Source: Streptomyces sp. L-9-10 (lineage in GTDB: Bacteria; Actinomycetota; Actinomycetes; Streptomycetales; Streptomycetaceae). From it: 64,000 nt of DNA. Of this stretch, positions 35,600-45,208 are shown one piece after another. Location: assembly GCF_004151105.1 (NCBI RefSeq), contig NZ_PHRF01000050.1, positions 119,799 through 183,798 on the forward strand. Reading direction: 5' to 3'. The first letter of the stretch is position 1. Each line of letters opens with the position of its first letter. The notes beneath the pieces were generated by a model, which saw only the letters and a program-made list of their open reading frames with translations, did no database searches and was not told the origin of the DNA. The position numbers and the translations under genes were made by a program.

Positions 35600-37168
35600 A
35601 TGAGCCAGCAGGGGGAGAGGCCGGCCGACGGCGACTGGTGGAACCGGCTGTACGACGCGTCCGTGCCGGACACCGGCCCCGCCCCGGCGGCGGGTGACAC
35701 GCTCGACGACCGCTTCGACTCGGCGGCCGACGCACTGTCGGACCCGGAGTCGGCCCCGGCCCCGGCCCCGGCCCCGGACGCGGTCGCGGACCGGGTGTCG
35801 GACGCGGCCGGGACGCGGCAGGAAGACGTGCCTCCGGAGCGACCGGGGGCTCAGCGTCCCGTCGCGGGGGCGCCGTGGGAGCCGGCCGCCCCCTACGTGC
35901 CCAGCGACGCACGACCGCTGCCGGGCGCGACGGCCGGGTCACCCACGCCGACGCCCACGCCCGCGCCCGCTCCGCGACCCCCGGACCCGCCCCGGCCCCC
36001 GGACCCGCGTCGGTCAACTCCCGTACCCCCCGCGCCCCGTGAGCCCGCCGCCTCTGCCGCTCCGCCCGCCCCTGCCGCCTCGTATACGCCGCAGATCCCG
36101 CCTGTTCCGCCCGCCCCCGTCACCCACGTGGGCGACGGGCTGCCCACCTACGACCCCGAACCCACCGCCCTGCCCGCCGCGCACGCCGACCGGCTGGACG
36201 AGATCGTCGCCGACACCGTCCTCGACGGCGCGCGCTACGGCGCGTACACCCTGAGGGCCATGTCCGTACGGGGCGACTCCGCCCGCTACCGCGGCGATCC
36301 CCGCCGCGACGCGCTCCTGACCGCCCGCTTCGGGGAGGGCGCCGACGCGCTCGTCCTCGTCGCCGTGGCCAGTGGGGCCCGCGCCACCGAGGGCGCCCAT
36401 CGCGCCGCGGCGGACGTGGCGCGGTGGATCGGCGGCGCCGTCGGACACAGCCACGGCAGCCTCTCCGCGGACATACGGGCGGGCCGCAGGGGCGACCTCA
36501 AGTCCGGGCTGCACCGGCTGACCGACCGGGGGTTCGGCAAGCTCCGGGCCCGCGCCGCCGAACGGGGACTGTCTCCGGGGCAGTACACCGCCGACCTGCG
36601 CTGTCTGCTGCTCTCCGCCGATCCCGGCTGCCGTACCCGCGTGTTCTTCGGGGTCGGCGACGGTGGCCTCTTCCGGCTCAGGGACGGCGCGTGGCAGGAC
36701 CTGGAGCCGCCCCTCGCCGACCCCGCCGCCGCCACCGGCGCGCCCGTGGTCGGCTTCGGCTCCCCGCCGCCCGAAACACCCGAGGGCGACAGGCTGACGA
36801 TGGATCTGGCGATCACGAAGCCCCCGTCCCCGTACACCTCGTCCCCGTACCCTCCGTCGCCGTACCCCTCGCCCCCGCACGCCGCCTCCCCGCACGCCGC
36901 CTCCCCGTACGGCGAGGCGGCGCAACCTCCTCCGCCGCCCGAGCCGTTCCGGTTCCGCGCCTCGGTGGCCCGGCCGGGCGACACCCTCCTGCTGTGCAGC
37001 GCCGGTCTGGCCGCACCGCTGCGCGGCGAGCCCGCGCTCGCCCGCGAACTGGCCGGCCGCTGGGGTCCGGGCGGTCCACCGGACATGGCCGATTTCCTCG
37101 CGGACACCCGGCTGCGGGTGAAGGGTTACGCCGACGACCGCACAGCGGTCGGCGTCTGGGAGGCGTAA
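35600..37168 (+). CDS. PP2C-like phosphatase-domain protein with long Pro-rich linker
   Basis: The 522-residue protein starts with an acidic, then Pro/Ala-rich disordered region (about 1-195). A PP2C-fold domain (about 205-520) shows RYGAYTLRAMSVRGDSARYR, ADALVLVAVASG, FFGVGDGGLFRLRDG and YADDRTAVGVWE. The classical metal-binding DGMGG motif is not obvious, as VAVASG replaces it, so catalytic activity is uncertain. A Ser-Pro-Tyr repeat insert (SPYPPSPYPSPPHAASPHAA, about 415-440) interrupts the domain. The ATG at 35600 has no ribosome site; it is the point where coding character begins. Confidence 0.75.
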   Translation: MSQQGERPADGDWWNRLYDASVPDTGPAPAAGDTLDDRFDSAADALSDPESAPAPAPAPDAVADRVSDAAGTRQEDVPPERPGAQRPVAGAPWEPAAPYVPSDARPLPGATAGSPTPTPTPAPAPRPPDPPRPPDPRRSTPVPPAPREPAASAAPPAPAASYTPQIPPVPPAPVTHVGDGLPTYDPEPTALPAAHADRLDEIVADTVLDGARYGAYTLRAMSVRGDSARYRGDPRRDALLTARFGEGADALVLVAVASGARATEGAHRAAADVARWIGGAVGHSHGSLSADIRAGRRGDLKSGLHRLTDRGFGKLRARAAERGLSPGQYTADLRCLLLSADPGCRTRVFFGVGDGGLFRLRDGAWQDLEPPLADPAAATGAPVVGFGSPPPETPEGDRLTMDLAITKPPSPYTSSPYPPSPYPSPPHAASPHAASPYGEAAQPPPPPEPFRFRASVARPGDTLLLCSAGLAAPLRGEPALARELAGRWGPGGPPDMADFLADTRLRVKGYADDRTAVGVWEA

Positions 37169-37217
37169 CCCCGTCCGGCGTGCGTTGATGGACACCGGAC
37201 AGAAGGGGTGCGCTTCC

Positions 37218-38960
37218 ATGGCCAAGCAGAGCGTGGCGGAACAGTTCGTCGACATCCTCGTCAGGGCAGGGGTCCAACGGCTGTACGGAGTCGTCGGGGA
37301 CAGCCTCAACCCCGTCGTCGACGCCATCCGGCGCAACCGCGCGATCGACTGGATCCAGGTCAGGCACGAGGAGACCGCCGCCTTCGCGGCCGGCGCCGAG
37401 GCCCAGATCACCGGCAAGCTCGCCGCCTGCGCCGGCTCCTGCGGTCCCGGCAACCTGCATCTCATCAACGGCCTGTACGACGCCCACCGTTCCATGGCGC
37501 CCGTCCTCGCCCTCGCCTCCCACATCCCGTCCAGTGAGATCGGTCTCAGCTACTTCCAGGAGACCCACCCGGACCTGCTGTTCGGTGAGTGCAGCCACTA
37601 CAACGAGATGATCTCCAACCCGAGACAGATGCCGCGCCTCGTCCAGACGGCGATCCAGCACGCCATCGGGCGGAGCGGCGTCAGCGTGGTCACCCTGCCC
37701 GGCGACATCGCCTCCGCGCCCGCCCCCGAGAAGGCGGAGGAGCACGCGCTCGTCACCTCCCGGCCGTCCGTGCGCCCCGGCGACGCGGAGATCGACAAGC
37801 TCGTCCGCATGATCGACGAGGCGGACCGGATCACCCTCTTCTGCGGCAGCGGCACAGCCGGCGCGCATGCCCAGGTGATGGAGTTCGCCGAGCGCGTCAA
37901 GTCCCCCGTCGGGCACGCCCTGCGCGGCAAGGAGTGGATCCAGTACGACAACCCGTACGACGTCGGGATGAGCGGACTGCTCGGCTACGGCGCCGCCTAC
38001 GAGGCCACCCACCAGTGCGATCTGCTGATCCTGCTCGGCACGGACTTCCCGTACAACGCCTTCCTGCCCGACGATGTCAAGATCGTCCAGGTCGACATCA
38101 GGCCGGAACACCTCGGCCGCCGCTCCAAGCTGGACCTCGCCGTCTGGGGGGATGTCCGCGAGACCCTGAGCTGTGTGACACCGCGCGTGCGGGCCAAGAC
38201 GGACCGCAGGTTCCTCGACAAGATGCTGAAGAAGCACGCCGACGCGCTGGAGGGCGTGGTCAAGGCGTACACCCGCAACGTCGAGAAGCACGTCCCGATC
38301 CACCCCGAGTACGTCGCCTCCGTGCTGGACGAACTCGCCGACGACGACGCCGTGTTCACCGTCGACACCGGCATGTGCAACGTCTGGGCGGCCCGTTACC
38401 TCACACCGAACGGACGGCGCCGTGTCATCGGCTCGTTCAGCCACGGCTCGATGGCCAACGCGCTTCCGCAGGCCATCGGAGCGCAGTTCACCGACCGTGG
38501 CCGCCAGGTCGTCTCGATGTCGGGGGACGGCGGGTTCTCCATGCTGATGGGCGACTTCCTCACCCTCGTCCAGTACGACCTGCCGGTGAAGATCGTCCTG
38601 TTCAACAACTCCGCGCTCGGCATGGTCGAGGTGGAGATGATGGTGGCCGGTCTGCCGTCGTACGGCACGACCAACCACAACCCGGACTTCGCCGCCGTCG
38701 CCCGCGCCGCCGGGGCCTACGGAGTACGGGTGGAGAAGCCCCGGCAGCTCGCGGGCGCGCTCAAGGACGCCTTCAAGCACAAGGGCCCCGCGCTGGTCGA
38801 TGTCGTCACCGACCCGAACGCGCTGTCCATCCCGCCGAAGATCAGCGCCGACATGGTGACGGGCTTCGCGCTTTCGGCCAGCAAGATCGTCCTGGACGGC
38901 GGGGTGGGCCGCATGGTCCAGATGGCACGCTCCAACCTGCGGAACGTGCCACGGCCCTGA
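37218..38960 (+). CDS. poxB: Thiamine-diphosphate-dependent pyruvate dehydrogenase (quinone), PoxB-like
   Basis: The 580-residue enzyme oxidatively decarboxylates pyruvate to acetate and CO2. The PYR domain has catalytic Glu in QVRHEETAAFAAGAEAQIT, and the PP domain has the ThDP/Mg motif GDGGFSMLMGDFLTLVQYDL followed by NNSALGMVEVEMMV. The middle FAD-type domain is present. The C-terminal tail is short, and the lipid-binding helix cannot be judged. The ATG at 37218 has AAGGGG upstream. It is monocistronic, 49 bp after the PP2C-like gene. Confidence 0.9.
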   Translation: MAKQSVAEQFVDILVRAGVQRLYGVVGDSLNPVVDAIRRNRAIDWIQVRHEETAAFAAGAEAQITGKLAACAGSCGPGNLHLINGLYDAHRSMAPVLALASHIPSSEIGLSYFQETHPDLLFGECSHYNEMISNPRQMPRLVQTAIQHAIGRSGVSVVTLPGDIASAPAPEKAEEHALVTSRPSVRPGDAEIDKLVRMIDEADRITLFCGSGTAGAHAQVMEFAERVKSPVGHALRGKEWIQYDNPYDVGMSGLLGYGAAYEATHQCDLLILLGTDFPYNAFLPDDVKIVQVDIRPEHLGRRSKLDLAVWGDVRETLSCVTPRVRAKTDRRFLDKMLKKHADALEGVVKAYTRNVEKHVPIHPEYVASVLDELADDDAVFTVDTGMCNVWAARYLTPNGRRRVIGSFSHGSMANALPQAIGAQFTDRGRQVVSMSGDGGFSMLMGDFLTLVQYDLPVKIVLFNNSALGMVEVEMMVAGLPSYGTTNHNPDFAAVARAAGAYGVRVEKPRQLAGALKDAFKHKGPALVDVVTDPNALSIPPKISADMVTGFALSASKIVLDGGVGRMVQMARSNLRNVPRP

Positions 38961-39016
38961 TATTTACGGCCCGGTTCGCCTCGCCGCGATACTCATGGCT
39001 CGGTTCGCCCTGAAGC

Positions 39017-42000
39017 TCAGGCGGGCGTGAGCCGCAGCGTCAGGATCTGGAACGGCCGCAGCCGCAGCCGTAGTCCCTCCTCGTCCGTCTCCGCGTCGTG
39101 CAGCGGCCGTTCCAGCAGATCCGTCACCCGTGCGCCGATCACCGGGAAACCGACCCGCAATGTCGACTCGGCCCGGCCGCCCGCCGACTCGTAGAGCCGT
39201 ACGATCACATCCCCGCTGCGGTCCTCGGCGAGCTTGACCGCCTCCACGGTCACCGCCGGGTGGTCGGCGTTCACCAGCGGCGGCTGCTCCGGCGCCGGTG
39301 CCACGCGCAGCGGCAGATTGAGCGCCAGGCCCTCCCGTACCGTCTCCTCCACCGTCCCGCCGGGCAGCAGCGCGTACCGGAACCGGTGTGTGCCCAGATC
39401 GGTCTCCGGGTCCGGGCTGTGCGGGGCGCGCAGCAGCGTCAGCCGTACGGTCGTGCCGAGCCCGTCCGGGTGCGGCGTCCGGGTCACATCGTGCCCGTAC
39501 GTCGAGTCGTTGAGCACCGCGATGCCGTAGCCGGGCTCCGCGACCCGCAGCCAGCGGTGCGCGCAGATCTCGAACCGGGCGGCATCCCAGCCGGTGTTGT
39601 CGTGCGTCGCCCGGTGCACATGGCCGAACTGCACCTCGGCGGTGGACCGTTCGGCGTGCACGTCGAGCGGGAACGCGGCCTTGAGGACCTTCTCCGACTC
39701 CTGCCAGTCGACCTCGGTGACGATATCGATCCGGCGGGTATCGGCGGTGAGACTGATCTCCTGGGTGATCCGGGACGCCCCGAACGTCCGCACCACCCGT
39801 ACCGCCGCCCTCAGCGGCCCCTCCTCGATCAGCTCGACGGAGTCGGCGGCGGTCAGATCGGTGTGCCGGTGCCGGTAGTGCCGGTCGATGTCCCAGGCGT
39901 CCCACTGATTGGGGTGGTCCGGGTGCAGCTGCAGCAGATTGCCCCGGCCGCCCGGCGCGAGCACCTCGCGGCCCGCGACGAGATCGCGTACGGAGGCGAG
40001 CAGCCCGTCCGCGTCGATGACCACCTCCAGCCGCTGATCGCGCAGCACGAAGCCGCCGTCGGCCGGTACCGCCGTCACGGGGGCCGGGGCGAGCGTGGTG
40101 AACGTGCCCGGCGCCACCGCCCTGACCAGGGCCGGGGCGAGCACCTCACCGTCGGCCAGCGGCTGTGTCACGACACCCTCCGCCACATCGGAGGCGCGGG
40201 CCGCGACGACATCGCGGCGGGCGAACGGGGCCGCGTTCCACACCCCCACCGCGCTCCCGTCGCCGCCCAGCGCCGCCAGCGCCTCCCCGATGATGCCCGT
40301 CAGCTCGTCCTGTACCGCCGCGTACGTCGCGCGCGCCTCCCGGTGCACCCAGGCGATCGACGAGCCCGGCAGGATGTCATGGAACTGGTGCAGCAGCACC
40401 GTCTTCCAGATCCGGTCCAGCTCCTCGTACGGATACGCGTACGAAGCGGCGCGGCCCCCCGAGTGCAGTGCCGCCGCCGTCGCCCACAACTCGGCCTCCC
40501 GCAGGAGATGTTCGGCGCGGCGGTTGCCCTGCTTGGTCTTGGCCTGGGTGGTGTACGTGGCACGGTGCAGCTCCAGGTACAGCTCGCCCGACCAGACCGG
40601 GGCCCGGTCGCCGTACTCCTCCTCGGCCGCCGCGAAGAACGCCGCCGGGTGCTCGATCTCGACCCGGGGCGAGCCCTCCAGGGACTTCAGCCGCCGTGCC
40701 CGCTCCATCATCTCCCGGGTGGGGCCGCCACCGCCGTCGCCCCAGCCGAACGGCACCAGCGAGCGGGACGCCCGCCCCTTCTCGGCGAAGTTCCGCTCCG
40801 CGTGGGCCAGTTCGCTGCCATGGAACTGGGAGTTGTACGTGTCGACCGGCGGGAAGTGGGTGAAGACCCGCGAACCGTCGATGCCCTCCCACCAGAAGGA
40901 GTGGTGCGGCATCTTGTTCGACTGGTTCCAGGAGAGCTTCTGCGTGAGGAACCACTTCACCCCGGCGAGCTTCGCCAACTGCGGGAAGGCCGCCGTGTAG
41001 CCGAAGGAGTCGGGCAGCCAGATCTCCTCCGTCTCGACGCCCAGCTCCTCCTGGAAGAACCGCTTGCCGTGCACGATCTGCCGGGCCAGCGCCTCACCGC
41101 CCGGCATATTGGCGTCCGACTCCACCCACATGGAGCCCACCGGCGCCCATGTCCCGTCCGCCACCGCCTGCTTGATCCGCTCCCAGATGTGCGGCTGGTG
41201 GTCCCGCACCCAGGCGTACTGCTGCGCCTGTGAGCAGGCGAAGACCAGCTCGGGGTAGTCGGCGGCGAGCGCAGTGACATTGGCGAAGGTCCGTGACGCC
41301 TTCCGTACGGTCTCCCGCAGCGGCCACAGCCAGGCCGAGTCGATATGCGCGTGCCCCGCCGCCGAGATCCGGTGGGCGCTCGGCGACGCGGGCCGGGAGA
41401 GCACCTCCGTCAGCTCGGCGCGCGCGGCGCCGGCCGTGCCCGCCACATCGTGCAGATCGAGCGCGTCGAGCATCGACTCCAGGGCGCGCAGGATCTCGTG
41501 GCGGCGTGAGCGGTCCGCGGGCAGCTCGCGCATCAGTTCCGTGAGCACCTCGACATCGAGGACCAGATGCCAGACCTCCTCGTCCAGGACGGCCAGGTCG
41601 GCGGCGGCGAAGCGGTAGAGCGGACGGTCGCCCGCGGTCAGTACGTCACCGAGGAGCGTCGGCTCGAAGTCGTGCAGGACGGCCGGGTTGGCCGCCGCCT
41701 CCAGCAGCAGCCGGACGGGTTCGCCACCGGCCGCGGGCGCGGCGACCGGGATGTGCCGGTTGCGCGGATGGATGCCCTTGAGGGGGACGCCCGCGGCGTC
41801 GTACACCAGGCCCTCGGCCTGGAAACCGGGCCCCTCACCGGTGAACCCGGGGTCGATGACCACCTCGACCGGCCGTCCGGCCCAGGACTCGGGGACCACG
41901 CCCTCCAGCCGGAACCAGCTGGTGGACCAGGGAGAACCCCACTCCGTGCCGGTCGCGAACGGCTCGTAGCCGCCCTGGAGCGCCTGCTCCACCGGCACGG

Positions 42001-42124
42001 GCTCGCCCGGCGCGTGCCAGACGGAGAGCGCGAGCGGCTCCCGGGCCGCGTACTGCGCGGGACGGATGAACTGGCGCAGCGCCCGCTCCAGCCGCCCTTC
42101 CACCAGGGATCGGTCGTCGTGCAT
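39017..42124 (-). CDS. Alpha-mannosidase, glycoside hydrolase family 38
   Basis: The 1035-residue retaining, zinc-dependent mannosidase has a zinc-binding His260/Asp262 pair in GHAHIDSAWLWPLRE and a nucleophile Asp337 in WVESDANMPGGEALARQ. Further landmarks are WLPDSFGYTAAFPQLAKL and FHDILPGSSIAWVHREA. A C-terminal beta-sandwich region runs from about 650 to the end. It has no signal peptide, so it is intracellular, of the Ams1/MngB-like kind. The ATG at 42124 has GAGGAG upstream. It lies convergent to poxB, with no linked sugar transporter. Confidence 0.93.
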   Translation of the reverse strand: MHDDRSLVEGRLERALRQFIRPAQYAAREPLALSVWHAPGEPVPVEQALQGGYEPFATGTEWGSPWSTSWFRLEGVVPESWAGRPVEVVIDPGFTGEGPGFQAEGLVYDAAGVPLKGIHPRNRHIPVAAPAAGGEPVRLLLEAAANPAVLHDFEPTLLGDVLTAGDRPLYRFAAADLAVLDEEVWHLVLDVEVLTELMRELPADRSRRHEILRALESMLDALDLHDVAGTAGAARAELTEVLSRPASPSAHRISAAGHAHIDSAWLWPLRETVRKASRTFANVTALAADYPELVFACSQAQQYAWVRDHQPHIWERIKQAVADGTWAPVGSMWVESDANMPGGEALARQIVHGKRFFQEELGVETEEIWLPDSFGYTAAFPQLAKLAGVKWFLTQKLSWNQSNKMPHHSFWWEGIDGSRVFTHFPPVDTYNSQFHGSELAHAERNFAEKGRASRSLVPFGWGDGGGGPTREMMERARRLKSLEGSPRVEIEHPAAFFAAAEEEYGDRAPVWSGELYLELHRATYTTQAKTKQGNRRAEHLLREAELWATAAALHSGGRAASYAYPYEELDRIWKTVLLHQFHDILPGSSIAWVHREARATYAAVQDELTGIIGEALAALGGDGSAVGVWNAAPFARRDVVAARASDVAEGVVTQPLADGEVLAPALVRAVAPGTFTTLAPAPVTAVPADGGFVLRDQRLEVVIDADGLLASVRDLVAGREVLAPGGRGNLLQLHPDHPNQWDAWDIDRHYRHRHTDLTAADSVELIEEGPLRAAVRVVRTFGASRITQEISLTADTRRIDIVTEVDWQESEKVLKAAFPLDVHAERSTAEVQFGHVHRATHDNTGWDAARFEICAHRWLRVAEPGYGIAVLNDSTYGHDVTRTPHPDGLGTTVRLTLLRAPHSPDPETDLGTHRFRYALLPGGTVEETVREGLALNLPLRVAPAPEQPPLVNADHPAVTVEAVKLAEDRSGDVIVRLYESAGGRAESTLRVGFPVIGARVTDLLERPLHDAETDEEGLRLRLRPFQILTLRLTPA

Positions 42125-42353
42125 CGGTGCTCCTCGCTCCTCGGGATCGGTTCGCACGGTTTCACTCCCCCCTCACTTCCCCGGGCAGTCCTCGCGCACC
42201 CGTCGCGCGCCCCGTGCCCCCGCTGCGGCGATCAGGTGATGAACACGATGAGTGGTCTATTCCGGGTGGGGAATGCATCTCCTGTACGCAAACGAGCGTG
42301 GGGCGGGTCAGGACCATCGGGGAGAGGGACGTCATGACCGGGGGGACAGAGTG

Positions 42354-42746
42354 ATGAGAGGTCTGCGGCGCAGAGTCGGGGGCGCCGATCTCGCGGCCGT
42401 CCCCGAAGTACGCCACGCGTTGCGGGAGATGCTGCGGCACTGGCAGGAGCGGGACTCCGCGGCGGTGGCCGAGCTGCTGATCAGCGAGCTGGTCACGAAC
42501 GCGCTGGTGCACACGGACGACGGCGCCGTGGTCACCGCGACCATCGCGGACTCCCGGCTGCGCGTGGAGGTACGGGACTTCGTGGCCGGGGTGCCGACGC
42601 CGCCCGCGCCGGAGCGGCCGGTGCCCGACGACGCCACGCACGGGCGGGGGCTGGCGCTGGTTCGGAGTCTCGCGGACGACTGGGGGATACGGGCGAGGCC
42701 GGTGGGCAAGGTGGTGTGGTTCGAGCTCAACGGCGAGGCGGCGTAA
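42354..42746 (+). CDS. RsbW-like ATP-binding (HATPase) regulatory protein
   Basis: The 130-residue single GHKL ATPase domain has N-box ELLISELVTNALVH, G1-like EVRDFVAGVP and G2 HGRGLALVRSLADDWG. These stand-alone domains in streptomycetes resemble anti-sigma factor kinases such as RsbW and SpoIIAB. No anti-anti-sigma factor gene is adjacent. The start at 42354 follows GTG in frame at 42351; the longer frame has no coding character. Confidence 0.85.
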   Translation: MRGLRRRVGGADLAAVPEVRHALREMLRHWQERDSAAVAELLISELVTNALVHTDDGAVVTATIADSRLRVEVRDFVAGVPTPPAPERPVPDDATHGRGLALVRSLADDWGIRARPVGKVVWFELNGEAA

Positions 42747-42870
42747 GGCCGGTGAAGGGGTGAGCGCGGTAAGAGAGTGAGCACGGTGTGGGGGAGAGCG
42801 TGGTGCGGGGGAGAGCGTGGTGAGGGCGGCAGGACGGGTGAGGGAGAGCGCGGGCCGGGACGAAACAGCG

Positions 42871-42902
42871 GACCGGCGTGACGGCTGTCCGTCACACCGG
42901 TC
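42871..42902. terminator. Bidirectional terminator between the ATPase and DUF2637 genes
   Basis: A 14-bp stem with one mismatch (GACCGGCGTGACGG, CCGTCACACCGGTC) and loop CTGT lies between two convergent genes. Confidence 0.7.
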
Positions 42903-42963
42903 CGAGTGCTGTTCCCCCGAGGCCGCTCCAGCCGGCCCGCCCGCGTCGGCGGACCTGTCCGCG

Positions 42964-44028
42964 TCAGCCGAACTGCTTCTCCAGATCCTTGAGCTTGCGC
43001 TCCAGGGAGTCGAGCCTGGGCAGCGCCATGGTGTCGTCCTCCGCGGTCAGATCGACCGTACGGGGAGTGGGAGCCTCACTGGCCTTCACGGGCTGAAGGG
43101 AGAGCCGGGAGTGCTGGTTCAGTTGGCCGGGCTCCACTATGGCAGGCTCCGCGGCGGCTTCGACGGCCGGCGGCGAGCCCGATCCCGCGTTCACGGCGGG
43201 AAGGGCCACCTGACGGCCGCCGCGTGCCCGGCCCCAGGCCCGGTGCTGGCGGTTGAGCGCCTTGATCTGCGCCCGGTCCAGCTTCTCCTGCTCCCGCCTG
43301 CGGTGCCGGTTCTGCTCCTTCTGGCGACGGTCCTCGCGTACCTCGTCGACCGCCTCGTCCAGCGTACGGACGCCTTCCAGCAGCATCAGCGACCAGGCGC
43401 CGAAGGTCTCGCGGGGTGCCCGCAGCCACCGTACGATCCGGATCTGCGGCAGCGGACGGGGGACGAGACCCTGCTCGCGGAGTGCCGCGCGGCGGGTCTG
43501 CTTCAGCGCGCGGTCGAACAGGACCGCGGCCGAGAGGGACATGCCGGAGAAGAACTGCGGAGCACCCTCGTGGCCGAGACCCGTGGGCGCGTGCACCCAG
43601 TTGAACCAGGCGGCGGCACCGGCGAACGTCCACACCAGCAGCCGCGAGCCGAGGGCCGCGTCGCCGTGGCTGGCCTCGCGCACCGCGAGCACGGAGCAGA
43701 ACATCGCCGCTCCGTCGAGACCGAACGGGACGAGATACTCCCAGCCTCCGCTGAGACCGAGGTTCTCCTGGCCGAAGCCGACCAGGCCCTTGAACGAGAG
43801 CGCGGCGGCGACCGCCGCGCAGCAGAAGAGGAGTGCGTAGGAGGCGATGCCGTAGATGGCTTCCTTGCGCCTGCGCCGCTCCTCGCTGCGTTCCCACGAA
43901 TCCTCGACGGGTGCGGGCTTGTCAGCCGCGCGCTTGCCGCGCGCGAACACCGCCACCGCCACCAGGATTCCGACGAGCAGGACGACGCCGGGAAGCAGCC
44001 AGTTCAGCGATATGTCAGTCAGTCGCAT
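42964..44028 (-). CDS. DUF2637/SpdB-like membrane protein
   Basis: The 354-residue protein has an N-terminal membrane anchor (8-29), then four hydrophobic segments (about 60-185) with YLVPFGLDGAAMFCSVLAVREA and the conserved WFNWVHAP, typical of DUF2637. The C-terminal half is a charged helical region (EDRRQKEQNRHRRREQEKLD) and a final coiled-coil-like segment. The family includes SpdB spread proteins of conjugative Streptomyces plasmids, but chromosomal copies are common; no transfer gene is nearby. The ATG has AAGGA upstream. Confidence 0.82.
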   Translation of the reverse strand: MRLTDISLNWLLPGVVLLVGILVAVAVFARGKRAADKPAPVEDSWERSEERRRRKEAIYGIASYALLFCCAAVAAALSFKGLVGFGQENLGLSGGWEYLVPFGLDGAAMFCSVLAVREASHGDAALGSRLLVWTFAGAAAWFNWVHAPTGLGHEGAPQFFSGMSLSAAVLFDRALKQTRRAALREQGLVPRPLPQIRIVRWLRAPRETFGAWSLMLLEGVRTLDEAVDEVREDRRQKEQNRHRRREQEKLDRAQIKALNRQHRAWGRARGGRQVALPAVNAGSGSPPAVEAAAEPAIVEPGQLNQHSRLSLQPVKASEAPTPRTVDLTAEDDTMALPRLDSLERKLKDLEKQFG

Positions 44029-44238
44029 GCGGTGTTCCTTGCATCGCAGTAGGGCGTTTGGGACGCCATTTTGGCGGAAGTGCGGTGACGCTCAGGGGGT
44101 TTCGGGACAAGAGAACACCAACGAGGCGGTGCAGCACGTGAAGAGGCACGAACGGCTGACACCGCCGTTCGGCAGGTGGCTGTCATGTTCGATTAATATC
44201 ACCCCTGCGGGTGGCGTGGGACCGAGGGTGACGCGGGG

Positions 44239-45087
44239 TCAGACGGTCGCGGCGAGCTTCCGGACCCGGTCGTTGTCGCAGGTACGCGGACAGGTGACGC
44301 AGGTGTCCTCGGGGCGCAGTGTGTAGAAGAGGCAGCAACTGGCCCGGTCACGGGTCGGCAAAGATTCGCCGTCAGGTCCGGTCAGCTCACGGAAACCCGC
44401 CGTACCGACATACGGCGCGGTCGTGCCCGGCATCAGCCGTTCCAGCTCCGCCATCGCGTACCGCTCCTCGCCCAGCAGATGGGCGATGTACCAGAGGCCC
44501 TCGACGATCTCGTCGGTCGCCATCCCCCACAGCGCCCGCCGGCCGCGCCGCATCCGCGGGGCGAAACCGTCGAGGACCGGTGCGAGATGACCGGCGACGG
44601 CCTCCCGCACCTCGGCGCGCAGGGCCTCCTCGTCCGGGACGATCCGGGCGCCGGGCAGTGTCGCGGCCGGGTCGTCCGGCAGGCAGGCGAACTCATCGAT
44701 CCGTACGGTCATCCGGCCCAGCGCCCGGTGGAAGGACACGGTCCCGACGGGCAGGCGGGGCACCCTGCGGTGCAGGAACCAGGGCACGGTGATCAGCAGA
44801 CAGGCCGGCCAGGCGTACCGGTGGAAGGCGAAGCCGGCGACCACATCGGGGCGCGCTTCCTGTCCGTAGTCCCGGCGCACCTGCTCCTCGTCCCAGGCGA
44901 GGAACGTATCGAGGGCCGCGCCCCCGGCCGCCAGATCCGCCGCGCTCACCCAGCCGCTCCCGGCAGGGGGCCGCTCACTCTCGGTGAGCTGGTCGATGCT
45001 CAGCGCGGGGAACACCTCGGCCAGACGGGCGTACGCGTCCGTCACGGGAGAGGCGAGGAGGCCGGGCAGCAGGGTGGGCAGGGTCAT
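44239..45087 (-). CDS. FhuF-like ferric-iron reductase family [2Fe-2S] protein
   Basis: The 282-residue cytoplasmic protein has C-terminal motif CC-x10-C-x2-C (SCCLFYTLRPEDTCVTCPRTC without its last residue), the [2Fe-2S] signature of FhuF, which reduces iron in hydroxamate siderophores. The body contains FHRYAWPACLLITVPWFL, as in siderophore-iron reductases. The upstream iron box at 45115-45133 supports an iron-repressed role. No siderophore genes are linked. The ATG is at 45087 with GGTGG upstream. Confidence 0.87.
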   Translation of the reverse strand: MTLPTLLPGLLASPVTDAYARLAEVFPALSIDQLTESERPPAGSGWVSAADLAAGGAALDTFLAWDEEQVRRDYGQEARPDVVAGFAFHRYAWPACLLITVPWFLHRRVPRLPVGTVSFHRALGRMTVRIDEFACLPDDPAATLPGARIVPDEEALRAEVREAVAGHLAPVLDGFAPRMRRGRRALWGMATDEIVEGLWYIAHLLGEERYAMAELERLMPGTTAPYVGTAGFRELTGPDGESLPTRDRASCCLFYTLRPEDTCVTCPRTCDNDRVRKLAATV

Positions 45088-45114
45088 GCAGGGACCACCG
45101 AATCGGGATCGTTT

Positions 45115-45133
45115 GCAGGTAAGCCTTACCTTA
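45115..45133. promoter_or_regulatory. Iron box (DmdR/IdeR-type operator)
   Basis: GCAGGTAAGCCTTACCTTA closely fits the 19-bp DtxR/IdeR/DmdR1 consensus (TWAGGTWAGSCTWACCTWA). It lies 28 bp upstream of the FhuF-like start, in the divergent region shared with the GntR gene. It predicts Fe(II)-dependent repression. Confidence 0.85.
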
Positions 45134-45208
45134 CCCGATGTGATCGAGGTTTGAACTGCGGCCCGGTCGGCCTATCGTGCACAGGCGAGGAGAAGGAGGT
45201 GGACAGGA

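Noticed and set aside
42964..44028. DUF2637 protein as evidence of an integrated conjugative plasmid
   Set aside because: No tra/FtsK gene, integrase, att site or tRNA end nearby; chromosomal DUF2637 genes are common.
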